Numbered from the stretch's first letter, positions 36,287 to 44,660 are shown. The stretch is 64,000 nucleotides of DNA from Verrucomicrobiota bacterium (GCA_022710725.1 JAKLGK010000006.1:1-64000), one strand, 5' to 3'. A program made the numbers and translations. Notes: generated by a model not told the origin, from the sequence alone.

Positions 36287-36639
36287 AGATTGCTCCCGCT
36301 TGTCTCCGGTTCCGCCGTTATCCGGGCCTCCGCGCGGACCGCATCCCCGCGTTCGGGGGCGCCCTCGAGGACGTCCGCCGCCACGTACGGGGGGCGGAAG
36401 GGTCCCGTGGCCCGAAGCCGGCCCGCCGGCTCTTTACCCCGATACAGTGTGAGCGTGTCCCCCTCGGAAGGCAAGCGCTCACATTGCACGATCACGAACC
36501 GCTGCGCCGCGTTGACCCGGACCACGCGGCCCACAAAGCCCGGGGCCGCCGGCGCGGGGGCGGGCGCCGTCGTTACGGGGGACGTGCAGCCCAGCGTGAA
36601 CAGGGCCAGGGCCAGTCCGAGGGCCGGTTCCAGTCTCAT
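36283..36639 (-). CDS. Small lipoprotein of unknown function
   Basis: 118 residues with lipobox FTLG|C18. After an Ala/Pro linker the body looks like a small beta barrel: [55 protein letters not shown] and [10 protein letters not shown]. Such folds appear in proteins that bind the cell wall or other envelope parts. It overlaps the glycosylase gene upstream and tatA downstream by ATGA, giving a tight three-gene operon. Confidence 0.8.
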   Translation of the reverse strand: MRLEPALGLALALFTLGCTSPVTTAPAPAPAAPGFVGRVVRVNAAQRFVIVQCERLPSEGDTLTLYRGKEPAGRLRATGPFRPPYVAADVLEGAPERGDAVRAEARITAEPETSGSNL

Positions 36640-37325
36640 GGCCGCGGTCCTCCCCGCGGCAGCCAGGGCGCCAGCGGGCACCCTCCGCATAGCGGCCGGG
36701 GCCGGCAGCAGTCCTTGCCCAGCCGGACGATCAGGGCGTGAAACTCGTTGTACAGCCGGACGTTCCGCGGCAGGCCGCCCGCGAGCGCGCGGGCGGTCTC
36801 GTCGTACGTGGCTTTCGGAGCGAGCCAGCCGTGCCGCGTCATGAACCGGCGGGTGTACGCATCGACCACGAAGGCCGGCCGGCCCGCCGCGTAAAGCAGG
36901 ATGCTGTCCGCCGTTTCCGGCCCGACCCCGTTGACCCTTAGCAGTTCGTCGCGCAGGTCGGGCGTGGAAAGCCGGAACAGGGCGGGCAGGGCGCCGTGCC
37001 GGTCGACGATCATCGTCGTCAGGGCGCGCAACCTTCGCGCCTTGACGCGGAAGTAGCCGGCCGGCCGGATGAGGCCTTCCAGTTGCCGGAGGGGCAGGGC
37101 GTGAAGGCGGGGCAGCGAAAGCGCGTCCGCGCGGCGGAGGCGGCCGATGGCCTTCTCGACATTGCCCCACGCCGTGTTCTGCGTGAGCACCGCGCCGACG
37201 ATCACTTCCAAGCGCGTGCGGCCCGGCCACCAGCGCTGGGGCCCCCAGGCATTGAACAGTGCCCGGTACAGTTTCTTCGCCGGCGCGCGCCGCCGCGTGC
37301 CCGTTCTGCCTGCCGCCTTTTTCAT
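36636..37325 (-). CDS. Endonuclease III/MagIII-like DNA glycosylase
   Basis: 229 residues of the HhH-GPD superfamily: VIVGAVLTQNTAWGNVEKAI near 42, the helix-hairpin-helix LRVNGVGPETADSILLYA with the catalytic-type Asp in FVVDAYTRRF. Nth has a Lys in GVGRKTA; here it is Glu (GVGPETA), so the protein should be a monofunctional glycosylase without lyase activity, as in MagIII or MutY-type enzymes. Only part of the iron-sulphur motif is present: CCRPRPLCGGC gives three Cys spaced as in Nth, but the fourth is missing. It is first in the operon with a lipoprotein and tatA, and probably repairs alkylated or otherwise damaged bases. Confidence 0.88.
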   Translation of the reverse strand: MKKAAGRTGTRRRAPAKKLYRALFNAWGPQRWWPGRTRLEVIVGAVLTQNTAWGNVEKAIGRLRRADALSLPRLHALPLRQLEGLIRPAGYFRVKARRLRALTTMIVDRHGALPALFRLSTPDLRDELLRVNGVGPETADSILLYAAGRPAFVVDAYTRRFMTRHGWLAPKATYDETARALAGGLPRNVRLYNEFHALIVRLGKDCCRPRPLCGGCPLAPWLPRGGPRP

Positions 37326-37368
37326 GCCTGAACTTTCATCCTACCGCACCGCGGGAGTCGGCGCCACT

Positions 37369-37407
37369 GTAACAAAATACATTACGGCCGTGAATAATAT
37401 TGTTACC
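37369..37407. promoter_or_regulatory. 39-bp imperfect inverted-repeat element (copy A)
   Basis: GTAACAA at 37369-37375 pairs with TTGTTAC at 37400-37406, around a centre with CCGTGAA. It matches the element before gspE at 27 of 39 positions without gaps. It lies between the divergent glycosylase gene and the MBL-hydrolase gene, in an AT-rich island. Confidence 0.55.
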
Positions 37408-37501
37408 TTTCTTAAAGGCGGCATCCCCGGCCGACGGGTTTCGGGACGGTTGCCTTCGCCGGGCCCGGACGGTAAGGTACGCGTTAAACCGGAGAGGCGG
37501 G

Positions 37502-38887
37502 ATGCGCATACAATTTGTCGGCGGCGTCGATACGGTGACCGGCACGCAGCATATCGTGGAATGCGGCGGCGTCCGCGTCCTGCGCGATTGCGGGCTGTAC
37601 CAGGGCCATCGCAAGGAGGCCCGCGAGATCAACAGCCGCCTGCCCTTTGACCCCTCGCGCCTGGACTCCGTCGTGCTCTCCCATGCCCACATCGACCACT
37701 GCGGCAACCTGCCCTCGCTGGCGCGCGCCGGCTTCCGCGGGCCGATCCACGCCACCACGGCCACGGCGGCGCTCTGCGGCGTGATGCTCCGGGACTCGGC
37801 CCATATCCAGGAACAGGACGCCGCCTACCTGAACCAGAAGACCAGCCGGAAGGACGAGGAGCCGATCGTCCCGCTCTACACCCTCCGCGACGCCGAGGCC
37901 GCGATCGCCCTGTTCCGGGGATACCGCTACGGGGAGCCCGTCGACCTGGGGGCCGGCCTGCAGGCGACCTTCCGCGACGCGGGGCACATCCTCGGCGCCG
38001 CCCTGACCGTCTTCACCGAGCGCAAGGATGGCGCGGAGAAACGCGCGGGCTTCGCCGTGGACCTCGGCCGGGACGACCTGCCGCTGATCCGTGATCCCGA
38101 GCCCATGGAGGGCCTCGACGCCCTCGTGCTGGAAAGCACGTACGGCGACCGCCTGCACGGCGAGGCCGGCGCGGCGGAGGACCAGTTGCACGCCGTGGTG
38201 GAGCGGACCCTGCGGCGCGGCGGCAAGGTCATGATCCCCTCGTTCGCGCTCGAGCGGACGCAGGAGGTGATCTTCCACCTGGCCTCGCTCGTCCAGGCGG
38301 GCCGGCTGTCCAACATCCGGGTCTACGTGGACAGCCCGATGGCCACCGCCATCAGCGGGCTTTTCGAGAAATACGCGGAGTACCTCGACGACGAGTACCG
38401 GAACCTGAACCATCGCTTCGGCTCCGTGATGTACCCGGAGTGGGTCCGCTACATCGCCAGCGTCGAGGAGTCGAAGGCGGTGACCGCCTGCCCGGATTCC
38501 TGCATCATCATCGCGGCCTCCGGCATGTGCGAGCACGGCCGCATCCTGCACCACCTCAAGCACGGCATCGAGAACCCGAAGAACGCCGTGGTGATGGTGG
38601 GGTACCAGGCGTCGTACACCCTGGGCCGCCGGCTGCTGAACGGCGAGAAGAAGGTCCGGATTTTCGGCGACTGGTTCGAACCGAAGGCCGAGGTGGCCAG
38701 CCTCGACGCGTTCAGCGCGCACGCGGACCGGAACGAACTGGTCGAGTACGTGCGGCAGACCCGGCCGCGGCGGATATTCCTGGTGCACGGCGAGCCCGAC
38801 CAGCGCGAGGCGCTGGCGGCGGCGCTCCGGGAGATGACCAAGGCGCGCGTCGAGCTGCCGAAGCCCGGCGACACGGCGGAAATCTAG
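37502..38887 (+). CDS. MBL-fold beta-CASP RNA metallo-hydrolase
   Basis: 461 residues. Metallo-beta-lactamase motifs: VVLSHAHIDHCGNLPSL (HxHxDH), DAGHILGAA, and the first strand FVGGVDTVTGTQHIV. The beta-CASP insert and motifs follow: LESTYGDRLH, PSFALERTQEVIF, VDSPMATAI, IAASGMCEHGRILHHL, and FSAHADRNELVEYV with a final FLVHGEP. This is the CPSF73-like/YsiW group, active on RNA as endo- or exonuclease. The ATG at 37502 has GGAGAGG about 4 bp upstream. era follows after 9 bp, so the two are likely co-transcribed. Confidence 0.94.
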   Translation: MRIQFVGGVDTVTGTQHIVECGGVRVLRDCGLYQGHRKEAREINSRLPFDPSRLDSVVLSHAHIDHCGNLPSLARAGFRGPIHATTATAALCGVMLRDSAHIQEQDAAYLNQKTSRKDEEPIVPLYTLRDAEAAIALFRGYRYGEPVDLGAGLQATFRDAGHILGAALTVFTERKDGAEKRAGFAVDLGRDDLPLIRDPEPMEGLDALVLESTYGDRLHGEAGAAEDQLHAVVERTLRRGGKVMIPSFALERTQEVIFHLASLVQAGRLSNIRVYVDSPMATAISGLFEKYAEYLDDEYRNLNHRFGSVMYPEWVRYIASVEESKAVTACPDSCIIIAASGMCEHGRILHHLKHGIENPKNAVVMVGYQASYTLGRRLLNGEKKVRIFGDWFEPKAEVASLDAFSAHADRNELVEYVRQTRPRRIFLVHGEPDQREALAAALREMTKARVELPKPGDTAEI

Positions 38888-38896
38888 CGTTTTCCC

Positions 38897-39796
38897 ATGC
38901 CTCCCGCCGGCACGCCTGAACTCAAGCCTTCCGCCCTCGTGGCCGTGGTCGGCCGCGCCAACGCGGGCAAGTCGACGCTGGTCAACGCGCTGGTCGGCGA
39001 GAAGGTCAGCATCGTCAGCCCGGTGGCGCAGACGACGCGGGCGCTCGTGCGCGCGATCCTGACCGAGCCGCGCGGGCAACTGGTCTTCCTGGATACGCCG
39101 GGTGTTCACCGGGCCACTTACGACTTGGGCAAGGTCATGAACCGAACCGCACGCGCCTCGGTCGAAGGCGCGGATATGGTCCTCCTGGTCGTGGACGCCG
39201 CGCAGCCGCCCCGCGAGGAGGACCTGGGCTGGATCAGGCGCCTGGGGAAAGAAGCCGTGCCCGTCGTGGCGGCGCTGAATCAATGCGACCGGAACACCGA
39301 TCACGCGGCCGCGTTCAGGGCCGCCTGGACGGGCCCGGCTGTCCCGGTCTGGGTCGAGGTATCCGGCCTGACGGGGCAGGGGACGGGCGCGCTGCTCGAG
39401 GCCCTGTTCCGGCTCGCGCCGCCCGGCCCGCCGCTGTTTCCGGACGACGTCGTCACCGATTATCCCCGCAAGCTGATCATCGCCGACACAGTCCGCGAGA
39501 AGTATTTCCAGGTGCTGAAGGAGGAACTGCCCCACGCGCTGGCGGTGGAGATCGAAAGCCTGGAGGAAGGCCCGGGTGGCTGGATCGCCGAGGGCACGGT
39601 GTTCGTGCAGAAGAATTCCCAGAAGGGCATCGTGCTGGGCGCGAAGGGACGCCTGCTCAAGCGGGTGCAGGCGGCGGCGGAAAAGGAGTTGGCCGACGTC
39701 TACGGGCGCCCGGTGACCCTGTCCCTCTGGGTCAAGGTGGACCCGAACTGGAGCCGGAATTACTGGATGCTCAAGCGGCTCGGGTACGCGGAGTAG
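38897..39796 (+). CDS. era: GTPase Era
   Basis: 299 residues. GTPase domain: G1 GRANAGKST, switch TTRALVRAIL, G3 DTPGVH, and a G4 site reading LNQCD, where NKxD is usual. The C-terminal KH domain has VFVQKNSQKGIVLGAKGRLL and ends in LWVKVDPNWSRN, as in Era, which binds the 3' end of 16S rRNA in 30S assembly. The Lys-to-Gln change in G4 may alter nucleotide specificity. The length is typical. It sits 9 bp after an RNA-processing hydrolase, which fits a joint role in RNA maturation. Confidence 0.95.
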   Translation: MPPAGTPELKPSALVAVVGRANAGKSTLVNALVGEKVSIVSPVAQTTRALVRAILTEPRGQLVFLDTPGVHRATYDLGKVMNRTARASVEGADMVLLVVDAAQPPREEDLGWIRRLGKEAVPVVAALNQCDRNTDHAAAFRAAWTGPAVPVWVEVSGLTGQGTGALLEALFRLAPPGPPLFPDDVVTDYPRKLIIADTVREKYFQVLKEELPHALAVEIESLEEGPGGWIAEGTVFVQKNSQKGIVLGAKGRLLKRVQAAAEKELADVYGRPVTLSLWVKVDPNWSRNYWMLKRLGYAE

Positions 39797-39855
39797 CCGC
39801 CGGCCGGTCGCCGGCTTGACTCGGGACGCGAACGCGGTATGGTCTGGCTGATCGC

Positions 39856-39949
39856 TCGCGGGGGAGCTTGCTCGGCAGGCTGAGATTCCTCCATGAAGGA
39901 GAACCCCTGGAACCTGTACGGGTAATACCGTCGAAGGGAAGCGGCGCGA
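39856..39949 (+). promoter_or_regulatory. TPP (thiamine pyrophosphate) riboswitch
   Basis: The THI-element consensus is clear: CTGAGA at 39880-39885, AACCTG at 39911-39916, GGTAATACCG from 39921 and GAAGGGAA from 39933. The closing stem is TCGCG (39856-39860) with CGCGA (39945-39949). It lies 80 bp before the start of a PurM/HypE-like gene, with no other gene between. Confidence 0.95.
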
Positions 39950-39997
39950 ACGGGGCCTCCCGTCGAGGTCCGTTGCATTCCCGCCCCCGGGCTCCGA

Positions 39998-40023
39998 TTC
40001 TCCCGCGAAGCGCGGAAGGAGAA
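39998..40023 (+). promoter_or_regulatory. Shine-Dalgarno-sequestering hairpin of the TPP riboswitch
   Basis: TTCTCC (39998-40003) and CGCG (40004-40007) pair with CGCG (40011-40014) and GGAGAA (40018-40023). GGAGAA is the ribosome binding site of the gene starting at 40029. This indicates control of translation initiation rather than a transcription terminator, since no U-tract follows. Confidence 0.65.
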
Positions 40024-40028
40024 AAGCC

Positions 40029-41069
40029 ATGGCCCCGCTCGGAAAAATCACGGACGACTTTTTCCAGAAGATCATCAAGCCCCGCCTCGGCGCCCGTCGG
40101 CCGGAGGTCGCGGTCGGCCCGGAGCAGGGGATCGACGTCGGCATCCTGGAACTCGGCGAGTATGCCCTGGCGATGACCGCCGACCCGGTGTTCATCGTGC
40201 CCGAGTACGGGTTCGAGCGCTCGGCCTGGTTCGCGATCCACATCCTGGCCAGCGACGCCGTCACCTCCGGCCTGCCGCCCGCGTTCCTCTCCATCGATCT
40301 CAACCTGCCGCCGGAACTGTCCGACGACGACCTCGCGCGGATGTGGGAGGTGATCCACCGCGAGTGCGAGAAGATGGGCGCGGCGATCGTCACGGGCCAT
40401 ACCGGCCGGTACGACAACTGCCGGTACCCGATGGTCGGCGGGGCGACGTTCATGGCGATGGGCCCGCGGGACGCCTACTGCTCCCCGAAGTTCTGCCGCC
40501 CCGGCGACCGGATCCTCATCACCAAGGGCCCCGCCGTCGAGGCCACGGGCATCTTCGCGGCGATGTTCCCGGACCGGATCGAAAAGGAGTTCGGGGCCGC
40601 CGTCCGGAAGCAGGCGGAGGACGTGTTCTTCCGGATGTCCGTCGTCGAGGACGCGCGCCTCGCGGCGTCGGTCGGCGTCCGCGACCGCGGCGTGGCCGCC
40701 ATGCACGACGCCACCGAGTACGGCATCACGGGCGGCCTGCTGGAATTCGCGAAGGCGGCGGGGCTCGGCCTGGTCGCGCACTACGATGAGATCGTCATGA
40801 CGCCCGCCGTCGCGGAAATATGCCGGATGTTCGATATTGAGCCTTTCAGCAGCATCAGCGAGGGCACGCTGATCGCCGCCGTGCGCCCGAAGGCCGCCAA
40901 CGAAGTGCTGCGCCGGCTGCAGGATCAGGGTATCCTGGCCTCCATCTGCGGGGAGATGACCGACGCGGCGGAGGGGATCCACGCGGTGACCGGCGGGAAG
41001 AAGAAGCCGATGGAGCATCCCGGCGAAGACCCCTTCTGGGCGGCCTTCTTCCGCGCGCTGAAAGGGTGA
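40029..41069 (+). CDS. AIR synthase-related (PurM/HypE/ThiL superfamily) protein under TPP control
   Basis: 346 residues of the PurM-like ATP-binding fold: VGPEQGIDVGILELGEYALA, then FAIHILASDAVTSGLPPAF, which corresponds to the NLSDLAAMGA region of ThiL and HypE, then TGHTGRYDN, GDRILITKGPAVEATGIFA, DATEYGITGGLLEFAKAAG and a closing PVAAEI-type segment (TPAVAEICRMFDIEP). It is longer and diverged from ThiL and PurM. The TPP riboswitch immediately upstream ties it to thiamine metabolism. Possible roles are a thiamine (phosphate) kinase, or an enzyme acting on the AIR/HMP branch. The exact reaction cannot be told from sequence. Confidence 0.88.
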   Translation: MAPLGKITDDFFQKIIKPRLGARRPEVAVGPEQGIDVGILELGEYALAMTADPVFIVPEYGFERSAWFAIHILASDAVTSGLPPAFLSIDLNLPPELSDDDLARMWEVIHRECEKMGAAIVTGHTGRYDNCRYPMVGGATFMAMGPRDAYCSPKFCRPGDRILITKGPAVEATGIFAAMFPDRIEKEFGAAVRKQAEDVFFRMSVVEDARLAASVGVRDRGVAAMHDATEYGITGGLLEFAKAAGLGLVAHYDEIVMTPAVAEICRMFDIEPFSSISEGTLIAAVRPKAANEVLRRLQDQGILASICGEMTDAAEGIHAVTGGKKKPMEHPGEDPFWAAFFRALKG

Positions 41070-41072
41070 GGT

Positions 41073-42623
41073 GTGACGCTGAGACTGAACCATCCCGTGG
41101 TGCCAGTCCTGCTCCTCGCGCTCGTGGCCGTTCTGCCGTACACGCGCGGCTTGGCGTATCCGTTCGTGTACGATGACCTTGGTTCGATCGCGGAAAATTC
41201 CTTCCTCCAGGAACCCGGCGCGTGGGGGCGCGTGCTGTCCGGCCGGACGCTGACGGATCCCGCCGTCCCCGACGGCCGGCGGCCGGCGGTCGTCGCGACC
41301 TACCTGCTCGACCGGGCGCTATGGGGCCTTCGGCCGGCCGGCTATCATGCCGGGAATCTCCTGCTGCACGCGGGCTGCGCGCTCCTGTTCTACGGACTGT
41401 TGCGCCGTCTCACGGGCGGGCGTTTCATTCCGTTCGGCGCGGCGCTGCTGTTCGCGTTGCACCCGGTGAACGTCGAAGCGGTGCAGTCGCCGGCGTTTCG
41501 CGAGGACCTGCTGGTCGGCCTGTTCGGCCTGGCCTTCCTGCTGGCGGCCTGCCGCCGCGACGCGTGGGGATGGTTGGCCGTGCCGCTGCTGGCGCTGGCG
41601 CTGCTGTCCAAGGAATCGGCGGTGGCCTTCGTGCCGCTGCTGGGCTGGGTCTGGTTATGCTTCCCCGAGGCGCGGCCCGGCCGCGCGCGGATGGCCGGCA
41701 TGGGCGGCGCCGCGGCCGCGCTGGCGCTGGGCGCGGCCGTCCTGTGGTGGGCGAGCGGATCGGTGCAGGCCCTGCGCGGCGGACCGGACGGGGTGGGGCT
41801 GGCCTTTCCCCGGAACCTGTGGACCGCGCCTGCGCTCTGGCTCATGGCCTTGCGGCGGCTCGCGCTGCCGTGGCCGCTGCTGGTGGATCATGTCGTGGAT
41901 CCGGTGGATTCCTGGCTGGCCCTGCCGTTCCTGGCCGGGTGGGCGGTTTGGGCGGGCTGGATCGCGGCCGCCTTCGCGCTGCGGCGTCGCGCCCCCGATC
42001 TCGCGCTGGCCCTCGGCTGGATGCTGCTGGCGTTCCTGCCCGTCTCGAACGTGGTTCCGCTCTTCAATCCCTTCGCCGAGCGGTACCTCCACCTGCTGGC
42101 CCCCGGCGCCGGCCTGCTGGCGGCGGGCCTGCTCGCGCGGGCGCCGTCTCCGCGGACGCGGGCCGTGCTGCTGGCCGCGCTGGCGGCGGCGGGGGCGGCG
42201 CTGATCCTCGCGCGCCTGCCGGACTGGTCCAGCAACGAGGCGCTATGGCGGAAAACGCTCGAGCAGGAGCCGCGCAGCGCGCGGGCGCATACGTGGGTGG
42301 CGCTCGACCTGAAGCATCGCGGGGCCGTCGGCGAAGCGCGGCGGCTCCTGGAGGAGGCGGACCGGCTGAATCCGCAGGACACGTCCGCGCTGATCAACCT
42401 GGCGGTCCTGGCGGGGCAGGAGGGGGACCTGGCGTCGGCGGTGGAGCGGCTGCGCGAGGCGACCCGGCGCCGCCCGGACAAGGCGGACGGCTGGTGGAAC
42501 CTCGCCGTCGCGCTGCATCAACTGGGCCGCGAGGAGGAGGCGGCCGAGGCGGTGCGGCGGACGCTGGAAGCCGATCCGCGCCATCCGGCCGCCCGGGCGG
42601 TCACCGCGCCAGCCGCGGAATAA
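41073..42623 (+). CDS. Membrane GT-C-type glycosyltransferase with C-terminal TPR repeats
   Basis: 516 residues, GTG start 4 bp after the upstream gene's stop. About ten hydrophobic segments cover residues 8-380. The first loop has the acidic FVYDDLGSIAEN motif and RPAVVATYLLDRALWGL, then GYHAGNLLLHAGCALLFYGL and LFALHPVNVEAVQSPAFRED, which are typical of the TMTC/ArnT-like GT-C proteins that use lipid-linked sugars. Residues ~395-510 form three TPR repeats. It likely glycosylates exported proteins or envelope glycans. It may be translated together with the TPP-controlled gene, though a functional link is not obvious. Confidence 0.85.
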   Translation: MTLRLNHPVVPVLLLALVAVLPYTRGLAYPFVYDDLGSIAENSFLQEPGAWGRVLSGRTLTDPAVPDGRRPAVVATYLLDRALWGLRPAGYHAGNLLLHAGCALLFYGLLRRLTGGRFIPFGAALLFALHPVNVEAVQSPAFREDLLVGLFGLAFLLAACRRDAWGWLAVPLLALALLSKESAVAFVPLLGWVWLCFPEARPGRARMAGMGGAAAALALGAAVLWWASGSVQALRGGPDGVGLAFPRNLWTAPALWLMALRRLALPWPLLVDHVVDPVDSWLALPFLAGWAVWAGWIAAAFALRRRAPDLALALGWMLLAFLPVSNVVPLFNPFAERYLHLLAPGAGLLAAGLLARAPSPRTRAVLLAALAAAGAALILARLPDWSSNEALWRKTLEQEPRSARAHTWVALDLKHRGAVGEARRLLEEADRLNPQDTSALINLAVLAGQEGDLASAVERLREATRRRPDKADGWWNLAVALHQLGREEEAAEAVRRTLEADPRHPAARAVTAPAAE

Positions 42624-42642
42624 TCGCCGCGACATCGCTTCG

Positions 42643-42694
42643 CCTGAACCCTGAACCCTGAACCCTGAACCCTGAACCCTGAACCCTGAACCCT
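42643..42694. repeat. Seven perfect tandem copies of CCTGAAC
   Basis: A 7-bp unit is repeated seven times without change (42643-42691) plus a partial CCT. It lies just after a gene end and about 30 bp before the gspE promoter element. A shorter array with the same unit lies after gspK at 49345. Confidence 0.95.
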
Positions 42695-42723
42695 CGCTCC
42701 TCCCTCTGCGTCCTGTCTCGTCT

Positions 42724-42764
42724 GTCACAAATTCATTTACACCCGTGAAGTAATTTGTTATCAT
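42724..42764 (+). promoter_or_regulatory. Promoter and inverted-repeat element before the gsp operon (copy B)
   Basis: TTTACA (42736-42741) and TATCAT (42759-42764) are 17 bp apart and form a good sigma-70-type promoter. The element also has outer arms GTCACAAA and TTTGTTA(T)C like copy A at 37369, the right arm overlapping the -10 box. This layout suggests an operator for a common regulator. Confidence 0.55.
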
Positions 42765-42842
42765 TCTTTCCGGTTGTTGGATGAACGCGGCGGGTCATGG
42801 GGCGGACTAAACGGGTGCGGCGGCCGGATGCGCGAGGGCCCG

Positions 42843-44606
42843 ATGGCCCTTGAATCCCGCCGCCCGACCGTGCATGATGAACGCATGACCACAGCGGCCC
42901 CATCCAAGATGGCCGTGCTCCTCGAGCGCACGGGCCTGCTCTCGCCCCCGCAGATCGAGGAACTCCTGGCGCTCTACGGGCAGGGCGGGCAGTCCCTGCC
43001 GGGCCTCGTGGTGAGCAAGGGGTACGCGCGCGAGGAGGCGTTCCTGGAAAAGCTGGCGGAGGTGCTGGGCGTGCCGTTCCTGCGCGTGGGCGAACAGCCC
43101 ATCCCGGCGGACGTGCTGACCAAGCTCCCCCCGAAGGCCGTGTTCCAGTACAACGTCGTGCCGGTGGCGCTGGAGAACAACGTCCTGCGCGTGGCCACGC
43201 CCGATCCCTTCCTGCCCGGCCTGGTGGACAGCCTGCGCCTCGCCTCGGGGCTGCGGGTGCGCCTGGCCTTGAGCCCGGCGGCGGACCTCGCCAAGGCGGC
43301 CAAGAAGCTCTACGGCGTCGGCGCCGACACGATGGAGCAGATGATCCAGGACAACCGGATCGAGGTCGCGCCGGAAGAGGACATCCTGGCCAAGCAGGAC
43401 TTGAGCGAACTCGACCAGGAGGCCTCGGTCGTCAAGTTCGTCAACCAGGTCATCTGGGAGGCCTACCAGGACCGCGGCACGGACATCCACCTCGAGCCGA
43501 TGGAGACCGACCTGCGCATCCGCTACCGCATCGACGGCGTGCTGCACCAGACGCCGGTCCCGCCCCAGTTGAAGCGCTTCCAGGCCGCGATCATCTCGCG
43601 CATCAAGGTCATGGCCGGCATGGACATCGCCGAGAAGCGCCTGCCGCAGGACGGCCGCATCAGCCTGCGTATCCGCGGCGAGGAAATCGACGTGCGCGTG
43701 TCCACCATGCCCACCGTCTACGGCGAGAGCGTCAGCCTCCGCCTGCTCATGCGCTCCAGCGGCATGCTCGGCATGGACAAGCTGGGCTTGAGCGAGAAGG
43801 ACGAGGCGGTGCTCAAGAAGCTGATCCACAAGCCCCACGGCATCCTGCTGGTCACCGGGCCCACGGGCTCGGGCAAGTCCACTTCGCTGTACGCCTGGCT
43901 GCACACGATCAACTCGATCGACAAGCGCATCCTGACCATCGAGGAGCCGATCGAGTACGAGATGGCCGGGATCAACCAGATCCAGGTGCGGCCCGAGATC
44001 GGCCTGACGTTCGCGGTCGGGCTGCGGCATATCCTGCGCCAGGACCCGGACGTGATCATGGTCGGCGAAGTCCGCGACAAGGAGACCGCCGAGATCGCGA
44101 TCCGCGCCGCCCTGACCGGCCACCTGGTCTTCAGCACGCTGCACACGAACGACGCGGCCGGGGCCGTCACCCGCCTCGTGGACATGGGCATCGAGCCGTT
44201 CCTCGTCGCGTCGTCCATCGAGGCGCTCGTGGCCCAGCGCCTCGTGCGCCGGCTGTGCCCCGCATGCCGGAAGCCCTGGAAGGTGGACGACAAGCTCCTG
44301 GAGGCGGCCGGCTTCCCCCGGGAGCGCCTGTCGGAAGGCGCCATTTACGAGGCGGCCGGCTGCGAGGAGTGCCGCATGACGGGCTTCCGGGGCCGGACGG
44401 GCATCTACGAGATCCTCGTGGTTTCCGACCATATCCGGCCGCTGGTGATCGCGCGCGCCTCGAGCAACGAGATCAAGTCGGCCGCCATCCACCACGGCAT
44501 GCGCACGCTGCGCACGGACGGCTGGACCAAGGTGCTCCAGGGTGTCACAACCCTGGAGGAGGTTCTGCGCGTGTCGGAAGAGGACGAGGCGATGTCAGAA
44601 ACCTAG
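42843..44606 (+). CDS. gspE: Type II secretion ATPase GspE
   Basis: 587 residues. N-terminal GspE/PilB domain (LLERTGLLSPPQIEELLALY), then the hexameric AAA-type ATPase: GPTGSGKST Walker A at about 339, Asp box LTIEEPIEYE, Walker B DPDVIMVGEVRD, His box HLVFSTLHTNDA, and the zinc site CPAC...CEEC near 475-510. It powers pseudopilus growth at the inner membrane. The start at 42843 (GAGGG upstream) is a choice; the in-frame ATG at 42885 is also plausible. First of a block E-F-G-H-I-J-K. Confidence 0.95.
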   Translation: MALESRRPTVHDERMTTAAPSKMAVLLERTGLLSPPQIEELLALYGQGGQSLPGLVVSKGYAREEAFLEKLAEVLGVPFLRVGEQPIPADVLTKLPPKAVFQYNVVPVALENNVLRVATPDPFLPGLVDSLRLASGLRVRLALSPAADLAKAAKKLYGVGADTMEQMIQDNRIEVAPEEDILAKQDLSELDQEASVVKFVNQVIWEAYQDRGTDIHLEPMETDLRIRYRIDGVLHQTPVPPQLKRFQAAIISRIKVMAGMDIAEKRLPQDGRISLRIRGEEIDVRVSTMPTVYGESVSLRLLMRSSGMLGMDKLGLSEKDEAVLKKLIHKPHGILLVTGPTGSGKSTSLYAWLHTINSIDKRILTIEEPIEYEMAGINQIQVRPEIGLTFAVGLRHILRQDPDVIMVGEVRDKETAEIAIRAALTGHLVFSTLHTNDAAGAVTRLVDMGIEPFLVASSIEALVAQRLVRRLCPACRKPWKVDDKLLEAAGFPRERLSEGAIYEAAGCEECRMTGFRGRTGIYEILVVSDHIRPLVIARASSNEIKSAAIHHGMRTLRTDGWTKVLQGVTTLEEVLRVSEEDEAMSET

Positions 44607-44660
44607 CCCTGGCGTCCGGGTCCGGACGGCTGGGCCGGCAGCGGGGACCACGCATAGCAA

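Noticed and set aside
42643..42694. Telomere-like or replication-origin repeat
   Set aside because: The repeat is short, there are no DnaA-box-like sequences or dnaA/dnaN genes close by, and a bacterial chromosome end is not expected.
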